Shown: positions 53,801 to 64,000, counted from the stretch's first letter. The stretch: DNA of 64,000 nt from Trichoplusia ni (GCF_003590095.1 NC_039505.1:310001-374000), one strand, 5' to 3'. The notes: generated by a model from the letters alone, not told the origin. Program-made: numbers and translations.

Positions 53801-56100
53801 AAATGAACATGATGAAGTTACAAGATTTCAGTCAGGCAGATATATAAGTTCTTCAGAAGCTGTGTGGCGGATCTTAAGTTTCAACATTCACGAAAGATAT
53901 CCACCTGTGACTCATCTGGATGTTCATCTTGAAGGCGGCCAACGTATATATTTCAACGCCGAAAATGTCACAGAACGGTTAGAGAACCCTAGACAAACAA
54001 GTTTATTAGCATTCTTTCGACTTTGCCAAACTGATGATTTTGCAAAATCTCTTTTGTATGAGGAAGTTCCATCGTATTATACCTACGATAAGCAACGGGG
54101 TGTCTTTAATCGAAGACGCCGTGGCAGGCCTGTAGATGGCGAGTCAGGTATTTTTAAAGAACATGTTCTTGGTAGAGTGTACACCGTTCATCCTAACAAC
54201 GCTGAGTGTTTCTATTTGCGATTATTATTACATACCGTGCGAGGACCAACCTCATTTATAGATTTGAGAAAAGTAGACGATGTTGTTTATCCCACTTATC
54301 AAGCAGCTTGCCAAGCGCGTCATTTGCTTGAAAATGATCAGCATTGGGATGACGCTTTAGCAGAATCCTGTATTAGTGATAATCCACGATGGTTACGCCA
54401 TTTATTTGTAACATTACTAACATTTTGTAATTTGTCAGATGCTATACAATTATGGGAAAAATATAAAGAAAAACTTGCAGAAGACTTTCTTAGGAATATA
54501 TCTCACAATGATGAAGGCACAACTAATGATAACGTCCGTGATCTTGCTATAAATCAGTGTTTATTGGCTCTTCAGGATGACTTAACAGCAGTAGGCGGTA
54601 AATCACTCTGTGAATATGGTTTGCCAACACCAACCTCAGTCGGAGAGGTAACTAATAGGGAATATTCCGCAGAGATTGGTTACAATTTAACGGAACTGCT
54701 GACAACATTAGAAAACGGTGTCCCAATGATGACTGCAGAACAACGTTCAGTTTATGACCGCGTGTGCAATAGTGTTCAAAATAATTTGGGAACAATATGG
54801 TTTTTAGATGCACCTGGAGGAACTGGAAAAACCTTTTTGACTAAATTAATATTGGCTTATGTTCGAAATCAGCGTAAAATTGCGCTTGCCGTAGCTTCAT
54901 CAGGGATAGCTGCAACATTGCTACCAGGAGGTAAAACTGCTCACAGTATGTTTAAAATACCAATTGATTTAGATCGCACGGAAAATCCAACCTGTAGTAT
55001 TTCAAGAAATAGCGACAAAGCTAAGGTATTACGCGAGTGTGGTTTAATCATATGGGATGAATGTACGATGGCCCATCGAAAAGGAGTAGAAGCGGTAGAC
55101 AGAACTTTAAGGGATATAAGACAAAATGATCGACCAATGGGCGGTATCACGGTTTTATTTTGTGGTGATTTCCGACAAACCTTACCGGTAATACCACGGG
55201 GAACCCGAGCTGATGAGGTTAGGGCTTGCCTGAAAAGCTCTTATTTATGGCGAGATATACAATCGGTGCATTTGACTATAAATATGCGAGTGAGAACTGG
55301 AGATAACCCGGATGATAGTCAATTTTCTGACACATTATTAAAGATTGGTGAAGGTACCTATCCACAACTACACCAAGGAAAAATTATACTGACGCCTGAA
55401 TTATGTTGTATGGTGCAATCTCAACCACATCTTATATCGTCGGTTTACGGTGACGTAACAAATATATTAAATAGGGACAATTCTTGGCTATGCGAAAGAT
55501 CTATTTTAACTCCTCGCAATGACCAGGCATCTGAGATCAATAACAAAATACTGTCGAATATACAGGGGGAAAGCAAAGTTTATATGTAGATCAATAAATA
55601 GAATGGTCGATGAACAAGAAGCCACTAATTACCCGATAGAATTTTTAAATTCTTTAAATATGCCCGGACTTCCCTCTCATGAAATTTGTTTAAAAATTGG
55701 GATACCGATTATTATGCTCCGAAATTTAAAACCACCACAACTTTGCAATGGAACTCGACTAAAAGTAACCCAGTTGCAACAAAATATAATCGAGGCTCAA
55801 ATTTTAACAGGTTGCGGTGCAGGAGAAACCGTCTTTATTCCCAGAATACCCTTAATACCAAATAATTTTCCATTCCAATTTAAAAGGACGCAATTCCCAG
55901 TATCGGTGTGTTATGCAATGACAATTAACAAGGCTCAAGGGCAGACTTTTCGTGTTGCTGGAGTAGATCTCAGTGTCAGTTGTTTCTCACATGGTCAGTT
56001 GTATGTTGCTCTTTCCCGTGTTAGCAGTTCTAAAAGTCTTTATGTTCACGTGCCGGACGGGTCAACTTTCAATATAGTTTACCCGGAAGCTTTGCACTAA
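50880..56100 (+). pseudogene. Helitron Rep-helicase with N-terminal 23-residue repeats; one frameshift
   Basis: Single-exon frame 50880-55589 (1569 codons), continued in another frame to 56100. Residues about 28-325 are tandem 23-residue repeats. A Helitron-like N region with a Cys-rich box (CRFCNASKW...CC) follows. The Rep nuclease has the two-His motif GLPHAHILLWL near residue 818 and the two-Tyr motif YICKYINKG near 957. The helicase (Pif1-like) has Walker A APGGTGKTF near 1310, Walker B LIIWDE near 1390 and GDFRQTLPV; its last motifs, NKAQGQTF and YVALSRVSS, are in the second frame. About four extra bases near 55587 cause a TAG and the frame change. Rep cuts and joins strands for rolling-circle transposition while the helicase unwinds. 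Apart from this one break the gene looks complete. Confidence 0.93.
50960..51855 (+). repeat. Coding array of 23-residue (69-bp) repeats
   Basis: About 14 units of a 23-residue motif, consensus ETYTERELRLTADRERH followed by ILSRES. Units 5 to 10 are almost identical at DNA level (51235-51640), which points to recent expansion. The outer units have diverged and one lacks about five residues. Because 69 is a multiple of three, copy changes keep the frame; a second frame (51127-51654) also stays open only because of the repeat. The period and Arg/Glu pattern recall the STPR DNA-binding domain (23-residue repeats) of the silkworm protein FMBP-1. Confidence 0.9.
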
Positions 56101-56422
56101 AGTATTTTCGTTTTATAGGTACCTTTACCTTACCTTTATAAGGCAGTGGTACTTATATTGCCACCAGAATTTGAACCTTAACACATGATTATAAAGTTTA
56201 AAAGCTATAAATATTTTTAAGTTCTGTGTCTTATAAAGGGTTAAGCCTTATGTGAACGTGATCTAAACAATATTACCAATATAAATAATAATAATAAATA
56301 TTACCAATACATTAACTTAATACACAAGGAGTTACACGCTGACGGAGTCGCGGACACAGCTATCTATACTTTTCTGCCGGAAGTCACTATTCCACGCGGA
56401 CGAAGTCGCGGGCACAAGCTAG

Positions 56423-56563
56423 TAAAAAATAAACAGTAAATTATCGGCCTCTTTTAATTTTTTCAAAAGAATCTCACCTTTTCGTCTAATTAGCCCTATT
56501 TTTATTAAATATGATCTTATCTTACCAAGGTCATTGTATAGTTGTAGTAACTCCTCATACATT
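56423..56563 (-). pseudogene. Short coding relic of unknown origin
   Basis: A minus-strand frame from ATG (56561-56563) is open to the Helitron border, about 47 codons, Leu/Lys/Ile-rich (YEELLQLYNDLGKIR, RRKGEILLKKLKEADNL). It looks like the start of a helical protein, perhaps a retroelement gag, cut by the Helitron. I cannot assign a family. It differs from the LINE to the left of the Helitrons, so the two flanks do not belong to one element. Confidence 0.35.
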
Positions 56564-56584
56564 ACTGTTCATTACCTATATATA

Positions 56585-56968
56585 CACGGTGATTTTTTAG
56601 TCGTCTTACAAAAGGAGCCCAGTTCATGTATCTGACGTAAAATACCACTAGGCGTGATTATTATTTTTTTATCATCAACTAAGATAATAAGTACGAAGAA
56701 AAATTAAACAAGAGAAATCCGAAAATACTCTTAAAAATGATCAAAACGCCGCCGCTCGCGCCCCTCACCATTGTTACAAGGCTCGGACCGCGCTCGCGAC
56801 AGTGCTGTGTTTCTAAAAAACTACGAATTGCATCATAATTTTGAATAAGAATTGCATTTTAAATTTATTCAAATCTCATAAATACCTATTTTTTTTATCG
56901 TGAACGTGTTCTAGTCATTGGATACTTTAACTGGACTACTTTTGTAAGACGACTAAAAAATCACGGTG
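56585..56968 (+). mobile_element. MITE copy 3 (384 bp)
   Basis: Begins CACGGTGATTTTTTAGTCG and ends CGACTAAAAAATCACGGTG, with one mismatch to the expected inverted repeat. TA on both sides. Same GC-rich core as the copies at 32049 and 35567 and the same orientation as the latter. Confidence 0.92.
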
Positions 56969-57045
56969 TATATTGGGGTTTTTCGACCAACAAAGAAACG
57001 GCTTTTGAAGCTCAAAAGAAATGTATGCGAGCTGCTCTTCCCTTC
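56969..57045 (+). pseudogene. LINE RT C-terminal fragment
   Basis: About 25 codons (YWGFSTNKETAFEAQKKCMR) match the RT C-terminal domain of LINE 2 (GNSTDKEAAFKAQKKC at about 22330 on the minus strand). It may be the far end of LINE 4. It lies between the MITE and the leader of the next LINE. Confidence 0.7.
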
Positions 57046-57629
57046 GTGGTGTCACAGTGATCGGGCGCGTTTTCTGTTCTTGCCGTATTTAAAATTGTAA
57101 ATTAGTGGAAAAAGTGAGCACTCTTAAAATAAAATTATAAACCTAAGTGAGCAAGTGATAAACTGTGTTAAAATTATAGTGAAATAACATCTCACTACAT
57201 CTCCCCCAAAACACCAACAGAAACTTTATAATTGACGGTAAAATTTATAAACTGCGCGAGATTTGAACTTTGAACTCTTTAATGTGCACAAAGGATACGA
57301 ACCACCGCGCACCATCCGCCAATAAGCGAATGTGCAACGGCGACAGCAAATTTTGAATGTTTTCTGCCCTTGTCACCTGTCAGTGTCTTCTGTCAGTGAT
57401 AACCGTCAATGTCACCTGTCATTGTTTGACATCATTTGTCATATGCTGATATCGCTCCAGGGACATACTAAATAAGGAACTAGAGCACTGCCCACTTCCG
57501 TTTCACGCATCTAATTTGACATTCCAGAGTTCTCTAGGTGATAACTTCTTAATTAGCCTGAGTGATTGTGATCTAAACCAGCTATGTCTGTAAGACGCAG
57601 GTCCACCACCAAAAGACACAGAAAATCCA
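57046..57629 (+). promoter_or_regulatory. LINE 5 5' leader with TGTCA-rich cluster
   Basis: Sequence before ORF1, not coding. Between 57370 and 57450 the pentamer TGTCA or its reverse TGACA occurs about nine times (GTCACCTGTCAGTGTC, GACATCATTTGTCAT). It is a plausible internal promoter or protein-binding cluster of the LINE; this role is inferred. Confidence 0.45.
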
Positions 57630-58529
57630 ATGGAGCCAGTTGTTGTCCTACAAAATGAATCGGTTCCGGATATGGAAAAGAATAAAGATGAATACGAGAA
57701 TGTGTCCCGTAGGACTAATAAGAGACGAGCTTTAAGAACCCCTCCTCAGGCTAAAACCACGGATGCTGCGAGTGTGGGTGATGTTATGCTAGAAATGCGT
57801 ACACTATTTAATACTCTAGTAGAGGAACAAGATTTACGCTTCCAGGAGCTGCAAGCGTCAATAGAAAAGCAGAAGGAAGAGATTAAGGCAAGTATCAGCT
57901 TCTTATCAGAGAAGTACGACGTTGCTCTGAACCAGATTTCCTCGCTACAAAATGAAAAGAAAGAGGACAAAAAGCGGATTATTGCACTGGAGGAAAGAGG
58001 AGATTATTTGGAAAGGAAGAGTTGCTCGGCAACAATTGAAATCCGAAGTGTACCAAAACTGATCTCCGAACAGAATAAATTTGAAAATAAAGAGGACCTC
58101 AGTAATTTTATCTCTAAGATGGGCTAGATTGTAGATGCTGAGCTCAAGGAGAGTGACATTAAAGATATTTACAGAATAAAGCCACATGAAAAATTTAATG
58201 GCACGGGTACTATAATTGCTGAGTTTTCCACAGTACTTGGGAAGGAAAGAGTTTTAACAGCTGTGAAAAAATTCAACAAGGATAAACATCAAAGTGACAA
58301 GCTACATACGGAACATCTTGGCTTGAAAGGAGAAAAGACGCCTATCTATGTGTCTGAGAGTGTCACAAAAAAGGCCGCCAAATTATTTGCTCAGATCCGT
58401 GAATTTTCTAAAGAAAATGGCTACACTTGCTGGATTTTTCGTACAGCAGTTTTTCTACGAGTCAATGACAACAAACGCGTGCAAATCAAAGCAGTGCACG
58501 ATCTCGATAGCATTAATAATAATCCTTAA
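57630..58529 (+). pseudogene. LINE 5 ORF1 with one stop codon
   Basis: A single frame of about 299 codons interrupted only by TAG at 58125-58127. A charged start (RRTNKRRALRTPP) is followed by a long coiled coil (residues about 65-130, LQASIEKQKEEIKASI, NEKKEDKKRIIALEE) and a C-terminal half resembling ORF1 proteins related to the baculovirus FP25K family (RSCSATIEIR-like, DIYRIKP, SESVTKKAAKLFAQIR, CWIFRTAVFLRVND). It would bind element RNA. The endonuclease follows in the expected order. Confidence 0.75.
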
Positions 58530-58749
58530 TTTTCAACATTTTTACCCTTTTATAATTTTGTTTTATAACTTTATTTTTAAAATTTGTTTCTTAAAACACA
58601 TGTCCAAATAAATTCAAACACACAAAAAAACAAACACATACATCACACCATCCCACTACACACATATAACGCAATGGCTAAAACGGACGAGTATTACTTA
58701 TTGTTTAAATAATGACTGCCGTATGTGAATCACTAAGAACTTTACAAGA

Positions 58750-60530
58750 AAATCACGTGCGACTGTATAGATCTTGAAAAATATACAACTATTAAAAAAA
58801 ACGATTTTACTGTAGTTTCCCAGAATATTAGAGGCACTTGCTGTAATTTTGATGACTTACATTATCCAGTCTTAAATTTGAAACAGACATTATTATATTA
58901 ACGGAATCCCAACTTAACATAAATAAACCGGAACCACAAATGGAAAATTACTTCTGTTATTATACTACAAGCCTTTCAAATAAACATGATGGAGTTGTCG
59001 CGTATGTAAAAAAATCTTTAAAACATAAAGTAACATTCGATTCGATTCGATTTTATAATAAATTGCCAGATACTATAACCAGTTTACCATTAAATAAGTT
59101 TAAAAATACCGTTAAATCTATGCTGGTAAAGAAAGCGTACTATAAAATTAGTGATTATATAAATGATAAGCGCGCGTGGACTTAGTATTATCTCTGTACA
59201 TGTGGTCTCCCTGGCGGTCTACTAGATCATTATCTTATTTCCCTTGTTATCTACTATTAGTTTAGCCTCAGCTCTATTCATAGAAGCTATGACATGCCTT
59301 GACATTCCTGTTAAGGATTTGATTAGGACTACATATTTAGATTATGTAAAATTATTATTGTTTTCCCTTTTTTGTGAAATATGCTTTGTATATGTATCAA
59401 CAGTGTAAACCTCAGCAAAACTACTACTTCATTGTAACGTTATTTTATTTTTATATTTTTTCTTCTCTGGAGGTCAGTTTTTATAGAAAATCATAATCAT
59501 TTTGCTATTTGATACTTGTTTTGCTAATTTACGCTGTTTTTGCAGACATTCATTTTAATGTAAAATGCTACTGTAAAATTTTATTTTGAAAAGAGTAACT
59601 CATGGCGTTTCTTGCCGGTTCTTCTCCATAAGAATGACACTTTGGAACCGTGCAACTAGAGTCAGTAATATAACGTTTTAAAAGTGCCTGAGATACGGCC
59701 TATTTGAAATAAAAACTTTTTGATTTTGATTTTGAACAGAAGTTAAACTCTTAAATGCATCTTGTCTCCAAATTGACGTGTTAAATTACATTGTCTTTGG
59801 TATATACAGGTCTCCTGCTAATTTAAGCGCCGACAACTTTATTGACTCCTTAAATTTACATCTGGAATCTCTAAACGTACAAAAAAGAAACATTGTGGTC
59901 ACAGGAGATATAAACATTAACCTAATACCCACGGAAACGAAACATTACTACGAGCGTAAAAACAGAATAAATTATGTTACTATGTTATCTTCAAACGGTA
60001 TTCTGGCTGGACATACACTACCCACTAGAGAATTTAATTGTCTTGATAATTTTATGCTAAAAATTAATCCGAAAAAGACAACTGCATTTATAGCTATTTT
60101 GCGTACTACCACTACAGACCACTATACTACATTTCTTTCTTTGGCAAAAGCAAAAAACAAAATCAATCGGGATAAAATTAAAACAACCATAGATTTTCAC
60201 AGTGCTCTCCTATATTTGCAGAACAAAAATTTATCTGAACTTCTTTTTATTGATGATCCAAGTGTAGTTACAAACTCTCTAATAGAAAAAATCACGGAAT
60301 CATTGACTACTAATACACGAACTAGTACCATCCCAAGTAGTAAACGCATATTGAAACCGTGGATTACTCAAGGTCTTCTAAGATGTATCCGAAATCGTAA
60401 TGAGTTACAGAAAAAGGCACGAAATGATCCTTACAAAGAAATTGCCAAACTGACATTTAAGAGGTATAGAAACCATTGCAATAATCTCCTAAAAAAGTTA
60501 AGAAGAAAATATAATAGGGAACCAGAGCAC
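58750..60530 (+). pseudogene. LINE 5 ORF2: endonuclease, split by another LINE end
   Basis: 58790-59035 holds VVSQNIRG, the first motif of an EEP endonuclease, and GVVAYVKKSL; 59737-60530 continues with VFGIYRSPANL, VVTGDININLI, TTTTDHYTTF and the linker to RT (WITQGLLRCIRNRNELQKKA). Leaving out the insert 59036-59736 the endonuclease motifs are in order. The His of the last box is kept (TDHY). It is cut at about 60530 by an RTE fragment before RT begins. Confidence 0.85.
59036..59736 (+). mobile_element. 5'-truncated CR1-like LINE inserted in LINE 5
   Basis: Starts with a short TTCGA repeat, codes for the last 50 codons of an RT (FYNKLPDTITSLPLNKF, KKAYYKISDYINDKRAWT, stop at 59185), then a 550-bp 3' untranslated region ending in AATAAAAAC and ATTTTG repeats. 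Possible target duplication AACA. It is related to LINE 1, whose protein ends in the same motifs. Confidence 0.85.
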
Positions 60531-60532
60531 AA

Positions 60533-61356
60533 AACCAATCCAATTGCGTCGAGGAGTAAGACAAGAAGACGTAATCTCTCCGAAACTGTTTACAAACACA
60601 TTGGAGGACGACATTTGCAGATGACTTAGTCATCATGGCGGAATCTCTGCAGGAGTTGGAGCTGATGCAGAACGGCCTAAGCGATTCTTCGCGACGTGTG
60701 GGTCTCGGAATGAACCTAAATAAAACTAAAGTAATGTACAATGGCCTTGTTCTTCCGAGACCCGTGGTCGTAAATGGCGCTGCTCTCGAGGTTGTGCAAC
60801 AATACATATATCTTGGCCAAACCATCCAACTGGGGCGACACAACTTCGAGAAGGAAGCGAGCAGAAGAATACGTTTGGGCTGGGCAGCATTCGGGAAGCT
60901 ACGTCATATCTTTGAATCGTCGATCCCACAATCCCTTAAGACCAGGATCTTTAACCAGTGCGTCCTACCCGTAATGACGTATGGAGCTGAAACGTGGACA
61001 CTCACCGTGAGCCTGGTCCATAAATTTTAGGTTGCTCAGCGTGCGATGGAGAGAGCGATGCTCGGGGTATCTCTGGTGGATAAAATTCTTAACGAAGTCA
61101 TCCGCCAGAGAACCAAAGTTACTGCCGGGCATGTCTGCAGACGGACAGACGGTCGATGGAGCAGACACGTGTTGGAGTGGAGACCACGTTTAGGCAAACG
61201 TAGTGTAGGACGCCCTGCGGCACGATGGACCGATGATTTGAAGAAGGTGGCTGGCAGCGGATGGATGCGGGCTGCCCAAGACCGGGATGGTTGGCGCTCT
61301 TTGGAGGAGGCCTACGTTCAGCAGTGGACGGCGATAGGCTGAGATGATGATTGCGA
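60533..61356 (+). pseudogene. RTE-like LINE: RT C-terminal part
   Basis: Plus-strand sequence with GVRQEDVISPKLF, the catalytic FADDLVIMAES, MNLNKTKVMYNG, YIYLGQTIQ and VMTYGAETWTL, followed by a C-terminal region (GHVCRRTDGRWSRHVLEW, GRPAARWTDDLKKVAG) and an end TGAGATGATGATTG. These are marks of the RTE/BovB-type group, including the short TGA-rich end. A deletion joins the QxDVISP motif closely to FADD; a stop at 61028 and a frame change break the gene. It is 5'-truncated. Confidence 0.88.
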
Positions 61357-62015
61357 CAGATAGGGGTTCTGAATTTATTTCAAAAGTTATGGTAGAATTG
61401 TGTAGTATCTTGGGAATCAGGAAAAAACATCAACAGCGTATCATCACGAAAGTATAGGATCGTTAGAAAACGTTCATAAAACTTTAGGTGCATATTTGAG
61501 AATACAAACAAATAACAGTACAACATCATGGAGTTCTTGGATTCCGTATTGGTTTGTTTCATATAATACAACAGTTAATACCTTAACCAAGTAAACACCT
61601 TATGAATTAGTTTTCGGAAAGATATGCAGATTACCAAGTAATCTACAAGGAGCAAGTGTTGAACCATTGTATAATTTTGATAATTACCCTTTAGAATTTA
61701 AGTATCGATTACAAAGAGCTCAAGCTGATGCTAAGCAAAATTTAGTAGCTAGTAAAATATTAAGGAAAGAGTGTTATGATAGAAATATAAATCCAATAAC
61801 TTATAAAGAAGGTGATTTGGTGGTAATTAAAAATGAAACGGGTACTAAATTAGATTGTGTATATGACGGACAATTTGTGGTTGTCAAGGATGAATCACCA
61901 AATGTTGTTATTAAGGATAAGTCGAATGTAGATAAAGTAGTGCATAAAAATAAGACTAAGTTATATTGTAAAAGGAAAAATAAAAGTGTGCATTTTTTTT
62001 CCTTTGGAAGGGTGA
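61357..62015 (+). pseudogene. Gypsy integrase, C-terminal part
   Basis: Starts with TDRGSEFISKVM, the second Asp of a Ty3/gypsy integrase core, followed in another frame by the remains of the Glu motif. Then WSSWIPYWLFSYNTT, TPYELVFGK and a chromatin/DNA-binding end (NPITYKEGDLVVIKN, GQFVVVKDE) in the frame 61667-62032. Two frame changes and stops between 61430 and 61600 inactivate it. The rest of gag-pol is missing, removed or replaced by the RTE fragment. Confidence 0.85.
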
Positions 62016-62136
62016 TGTGGTGTGGTCTATGATCACGTAGTGATTAGTCAGTATTGATAATGTTAAGATAAGTAGACGATAGGAATGCCTCGTAAAGAAT
62101 AAGATATTTAATAAGATAGTAATTAGTTATGATAAG
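62006..62136 (+). repeat. Gypsy polypurine tract and start of 3' LTR
   Basis: GGAAGGGTGA (62006-62015) followed by TGTGGTGTGG at 62016 gives the usual border between polypurine tract and LTR in gypsy elements. The integrase frame overlaps the border by 17 bases. The LTR is cut after about 120 bp by the next LINE. Confidence 0.6.
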
Positions 62137-62675
62137 CACGTCCTGCTCGACTTAATTTTATTAAGAGAGTCCTCTAACATCGGTTCAAATACATGAAAGT
62201 CTCCTATGGGGGGCCTATACACACAAAGTATAATGTATCGCTCCAGCTCAACACAAGACAGCTCAATAGTGCGCTCGATAGAAAGACTAACAATGTCTGA
62301 TCGTTCTTTACATTTAATAGTATTTGAGAAAATAATAAGAGATCCGTATAGAATTACCATCGAAATTAAAACAACATAAAAATTTCGTGGTTTTTTAACC
62401 AATGTTCAGTCAAACATAAAACCTGAACATTATAGTTTTCTATAAATAAACTTAATTCTAAATCCTTGCCGGAGAGACCCTGCATGTTTTGATGCACAAC
62501 ATTTAATTAATGAGGGCCACCCTTTGTCCCATCTTGTAGTTTAAACTACTAGATGTGTCAAAAGAGGTATTAGTAATACTACTCACACAATCCAAAATCT
62601 TAAGGACCCTATTAGTACCAGTGTCATATTGTAAATTATATGCTAAAAGCTTAGCAATTCGTCTCTTACATTTAA
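62137..62675 (-). pseudogene. CR1-like LINE fragment: ORF1 end and endonuclease start
   Basis: On the minus strand a piece matching LINE 1: the end of ORF1 (RRIAKLLAYN-like, near 62650), then QNMQGLSGKDLEL-like sequence and, in the frame 62127-62402, SLSIERTIELSCVELERYI and CVYRPPIG. LINE 1 has SVERTIELSCVELEQYI at the same place, so both belong to one family. It is cut within the endonuclease at about 62137, and several frame changes are present. Confidence 0.85.
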
Positions 62676-62924
62676 CTAGCTGTTGCCCGCGACTTCGTCC
62701 GCTTGGTTATAAGATATAAGTTATTATTTATATCTACCCTGTTTTTTCCCCATTTTCCATTGTATCTTCGCTCCTATTAGTCGCAGCGTGATGATATAAA
62801 GCCTAAAGCCTTCCTCGATAAATGGTCTATTCAACACAAAAAGAATTTTTCAATTTGAACCAGTAGTTCCTGAGGTTAGCACGTTCAAACAAACAAAATC
62901 TTCAGCTTTATATATTAGTATAGA
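62676..62924 (-). mobile_element. Short Helitron, 249 bp
   Basis: Minus strand: TCTATACTAATATATAAAG after A (complement of 62925), ending in hairpin and CAACAGCTAG with T following. It has the same length as 11043-11291. A TCTA-rich stretch (62925-62950) borders it. Confidence 0.88.
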
Positions 62925-62984
62925 TAGATTAGTATAGAAGTATAGATAGGCATATACATTGTATATTTAGTTAATTGAAATCTA

Positions 62985-63900
62985 GGGGAAGGTGGGGTAA
63001 GACGGGGACCTTAAGGTATTTCATAAATAAAACCCATCTTTTTTAATTGCACGCTGTAAGAACTTTTATTAATTAAATAATCAGGCTTTCTTCTTTAAGT
63101 TATAATCAGTCAAAATAAAAAAATCAAAGTTCTTCTGAAAGAAATACCAACTTAAAAAAAATAACGAAATCTCCCCATCTTGCCCCACCTATAGGGTAAG
63201 ATGGGGTATCCCCCTAGGGTAAGATGGGGCATAGAGTACTTAAGCGTCGTCGTCTTCACAAACTGGGCAGATATGTTCAGCTTCGTCATCGCTATCTTCC
63301 ACTCTTGCACAAACACGCTCACTTGCCTCAAGTATGATAAGTGATACAAGTATGACAATCGGAATACAAGCCGCGACAGTATAGACATTCTGTATCTTCT
63401 CCTTCTGTGCCTTTTCGCTTTTTTGGTTTTTCAAGTTCTCTTTATAGTTATTTTTGTCATTTACTTTTTGTTTGTTACATGTGGTTTTAGTTTCTACCTA
63501 TTTTGTTTTTCCTCTCATTGTGTTTTATATGGAAAAGCAGTAATAATAGCTGCTTTTCCCCTTCTTCGAACTTGTCTTGGTCTTTTTTCGGCGAATCGCG
63601 AATAAGGCATTAACTGTTTCGGGCTAACCAGATGGAATGCATCATTATCTATAGAATCATTTACTGTTGCCTGCTTGAGACATGAGGTTGTAGCAGTTGG
63701 TGGAGGTGGAGTGTTTGCTAAATGATGTAGCCATTTAAGCATCAGGAAATGACAACTTTACTGTTTTTGGAACTGTACTATAAAAAAATAATTAATGTTG
63801 AATGCAATCTCAATTAAAACTGAATAACAACTCAGCGGATAAGATCGGGTACCTACCCCGTCTTGCCCCACATAAGTACCCTATCTTTCCCAAACTGGAC
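62985..63900 (-). mobile_element. Pogo/Tigger-like remnant with GGGTAAGATGGGG repeats
   Basis: The minus strand codes, in changing frames, for PKQLMPYSRFAEKRPRQ, RRRGKAAIITAFPYKTQ, ECLYCRGLYSD and EHICPVCEDDD. This resembles the C-terminal end of pogo-like transposases, which carry a linker of this form and a Cys-rich zinc-binding tail. The stop lies at 63240-63242. The surrounding non-coding DNA repeats GGGTAAGAYGGGG-like motifs. The nuclease domain is not in the window, and the right edge may extend beyond 63900. Confidence 0.5.
62992..63893. repeat. Dispersed GGGTAAGATGGGG motif
   Basis: Five clear copies of GGGGTAAGACGGGG or its reverse (62995, 63169, 63196, 63218, 63850) plus a worn one (63881). 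Two are tandem at 63196 and 63218. They cluster at both sides of the pogo-like coding remnant, as subterminal transposase sites might. Confidence 0.75.
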
Positions 63901-64000
63901 TTAACAGCTGTATTGAATTTTTAGAGGTTATAAATCAAAAGAAACCGGCATGAATTAATGAGTTTACAATAGTAAAATAAATACAAATTAACAAAAAAAT

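Larger units (their letters stand above)
49594..56422 (+). mobile_element. Large Helitron with Rep-helicase gene
   Basis: 5' end TCTATATC at 49594 (or, less likely, TCTATACTT at 49609); 3' end hairpin CGCGGAC-GAA-GTCGCG, then CACAAGCTAG at 56422, followed by T. The span of 6.8 kb includes a 1.3-kb 5' leader with a GTCT microsatellite and a 39-bp minisatellite, the Rep-helicase gene, and a 320-bp 3' region. The 3' end resembles that of the short Helitrons, so it may have supplied their transposase. A second hairpin-like CTGACGGAGTCGCGG at 56339 precedes the true end by about 80 bp. Confidence 0.9.

Noticed and set aside
1..64000. Host protein-coding genes
   Set aside because: Every frame with recognisable motifs belongs to a transposable element; no exon set of a known host gene was seen. 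The HARBI1-like gene at 11860 was considered as a domesticated gene, but its paired Myb-like gene favours a transposon.
1..64000. Bacterial features such as operons or Shine-Dalgarno sites
   Set aside because: Introns, SINEs, LINEs and LTR elements show a eukaryotic genome; such features do not apply.

Overview
This window looks like insect DNA, most probably from a moth or butterfly. It has about 36-40% GC, introns with GT-AG borders, non-LTR retrotransposons whose 3' tails are ATTTTG repeats, tRNA-derived SINEs, and Helitrons ending in a hairpin plus CTAG inside an A^T target, a mix typical of Lepidoptera. I found no convincing host gene. Nearly everything is a transposable element or the ruin of one, and many are inserted inside each other. 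One assembly gap of 1000 N lies at 29026-30025.

Layout. 1-11500: BEL/Pao LTR retrotransposons on the minus strand. A gag and the first residues of a protease (1-1443) sit behind an LTR and primer binding site (1798-2324). Directly upstream of that LTR lies a second BEL pol-env unit (2599-11500), broken by two Penelope-like elements in opposite orientation (2741-3872 and 7617-8570), a LINE fragment and a compound Helitron (8847-11291). 11500-16290: a PIF/Harbinger DNA transposon with two convergent, apparently intact, multi-exon genes. 16300-19390: a BEL element on the plus strand, truncated. 19390-28812: a CR1-like LINE on the plus strand, split by a nearly complete LINE of similar type on the minus strand (21778-27052), which itself holds a SINE.

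28813-44385: a deep nest. A Copia element (31022-44385) is split by a LINE (32863-43744, target duplication TAACTT). That LINE is split by an I-like LINE with RNase H on the opposite strand (34191-41465), which is split in turn by a SINE, a MITE and a DUF4817/DDE transposon (35325-37690). 44400-57040: a CR1-like LINE fragment holding a second PIF/Harbinger (44575-49035) and a head-to-tail pair of Helitrons (49339-56422). The larger Helitron codes for a Rep-helicase with a long 23-residue repeat array at its N terminus. 57040-64000: further LINE, RTE and gypsy remnants, a small Helitron and a pogo-like remnant.

Within each element the genes follow the usual logic: gag-pol-env for LTR elements, ORF1-ORF2 for LINEs, transposase plus Myb/SANT-like partner for Harbinger, and Rep-helicase for the Helitron. 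Most pol genes are broken by frameshifts, stops or insertions. The first Harbinger is the only element whose whole coding set reads cleanly, and the large Helitron has a single frame break. The most notable items are the Helitron's 23-residue repeats, the insertion nest with readable target duplications, and the env-LTR-gag tandem of BEL units.
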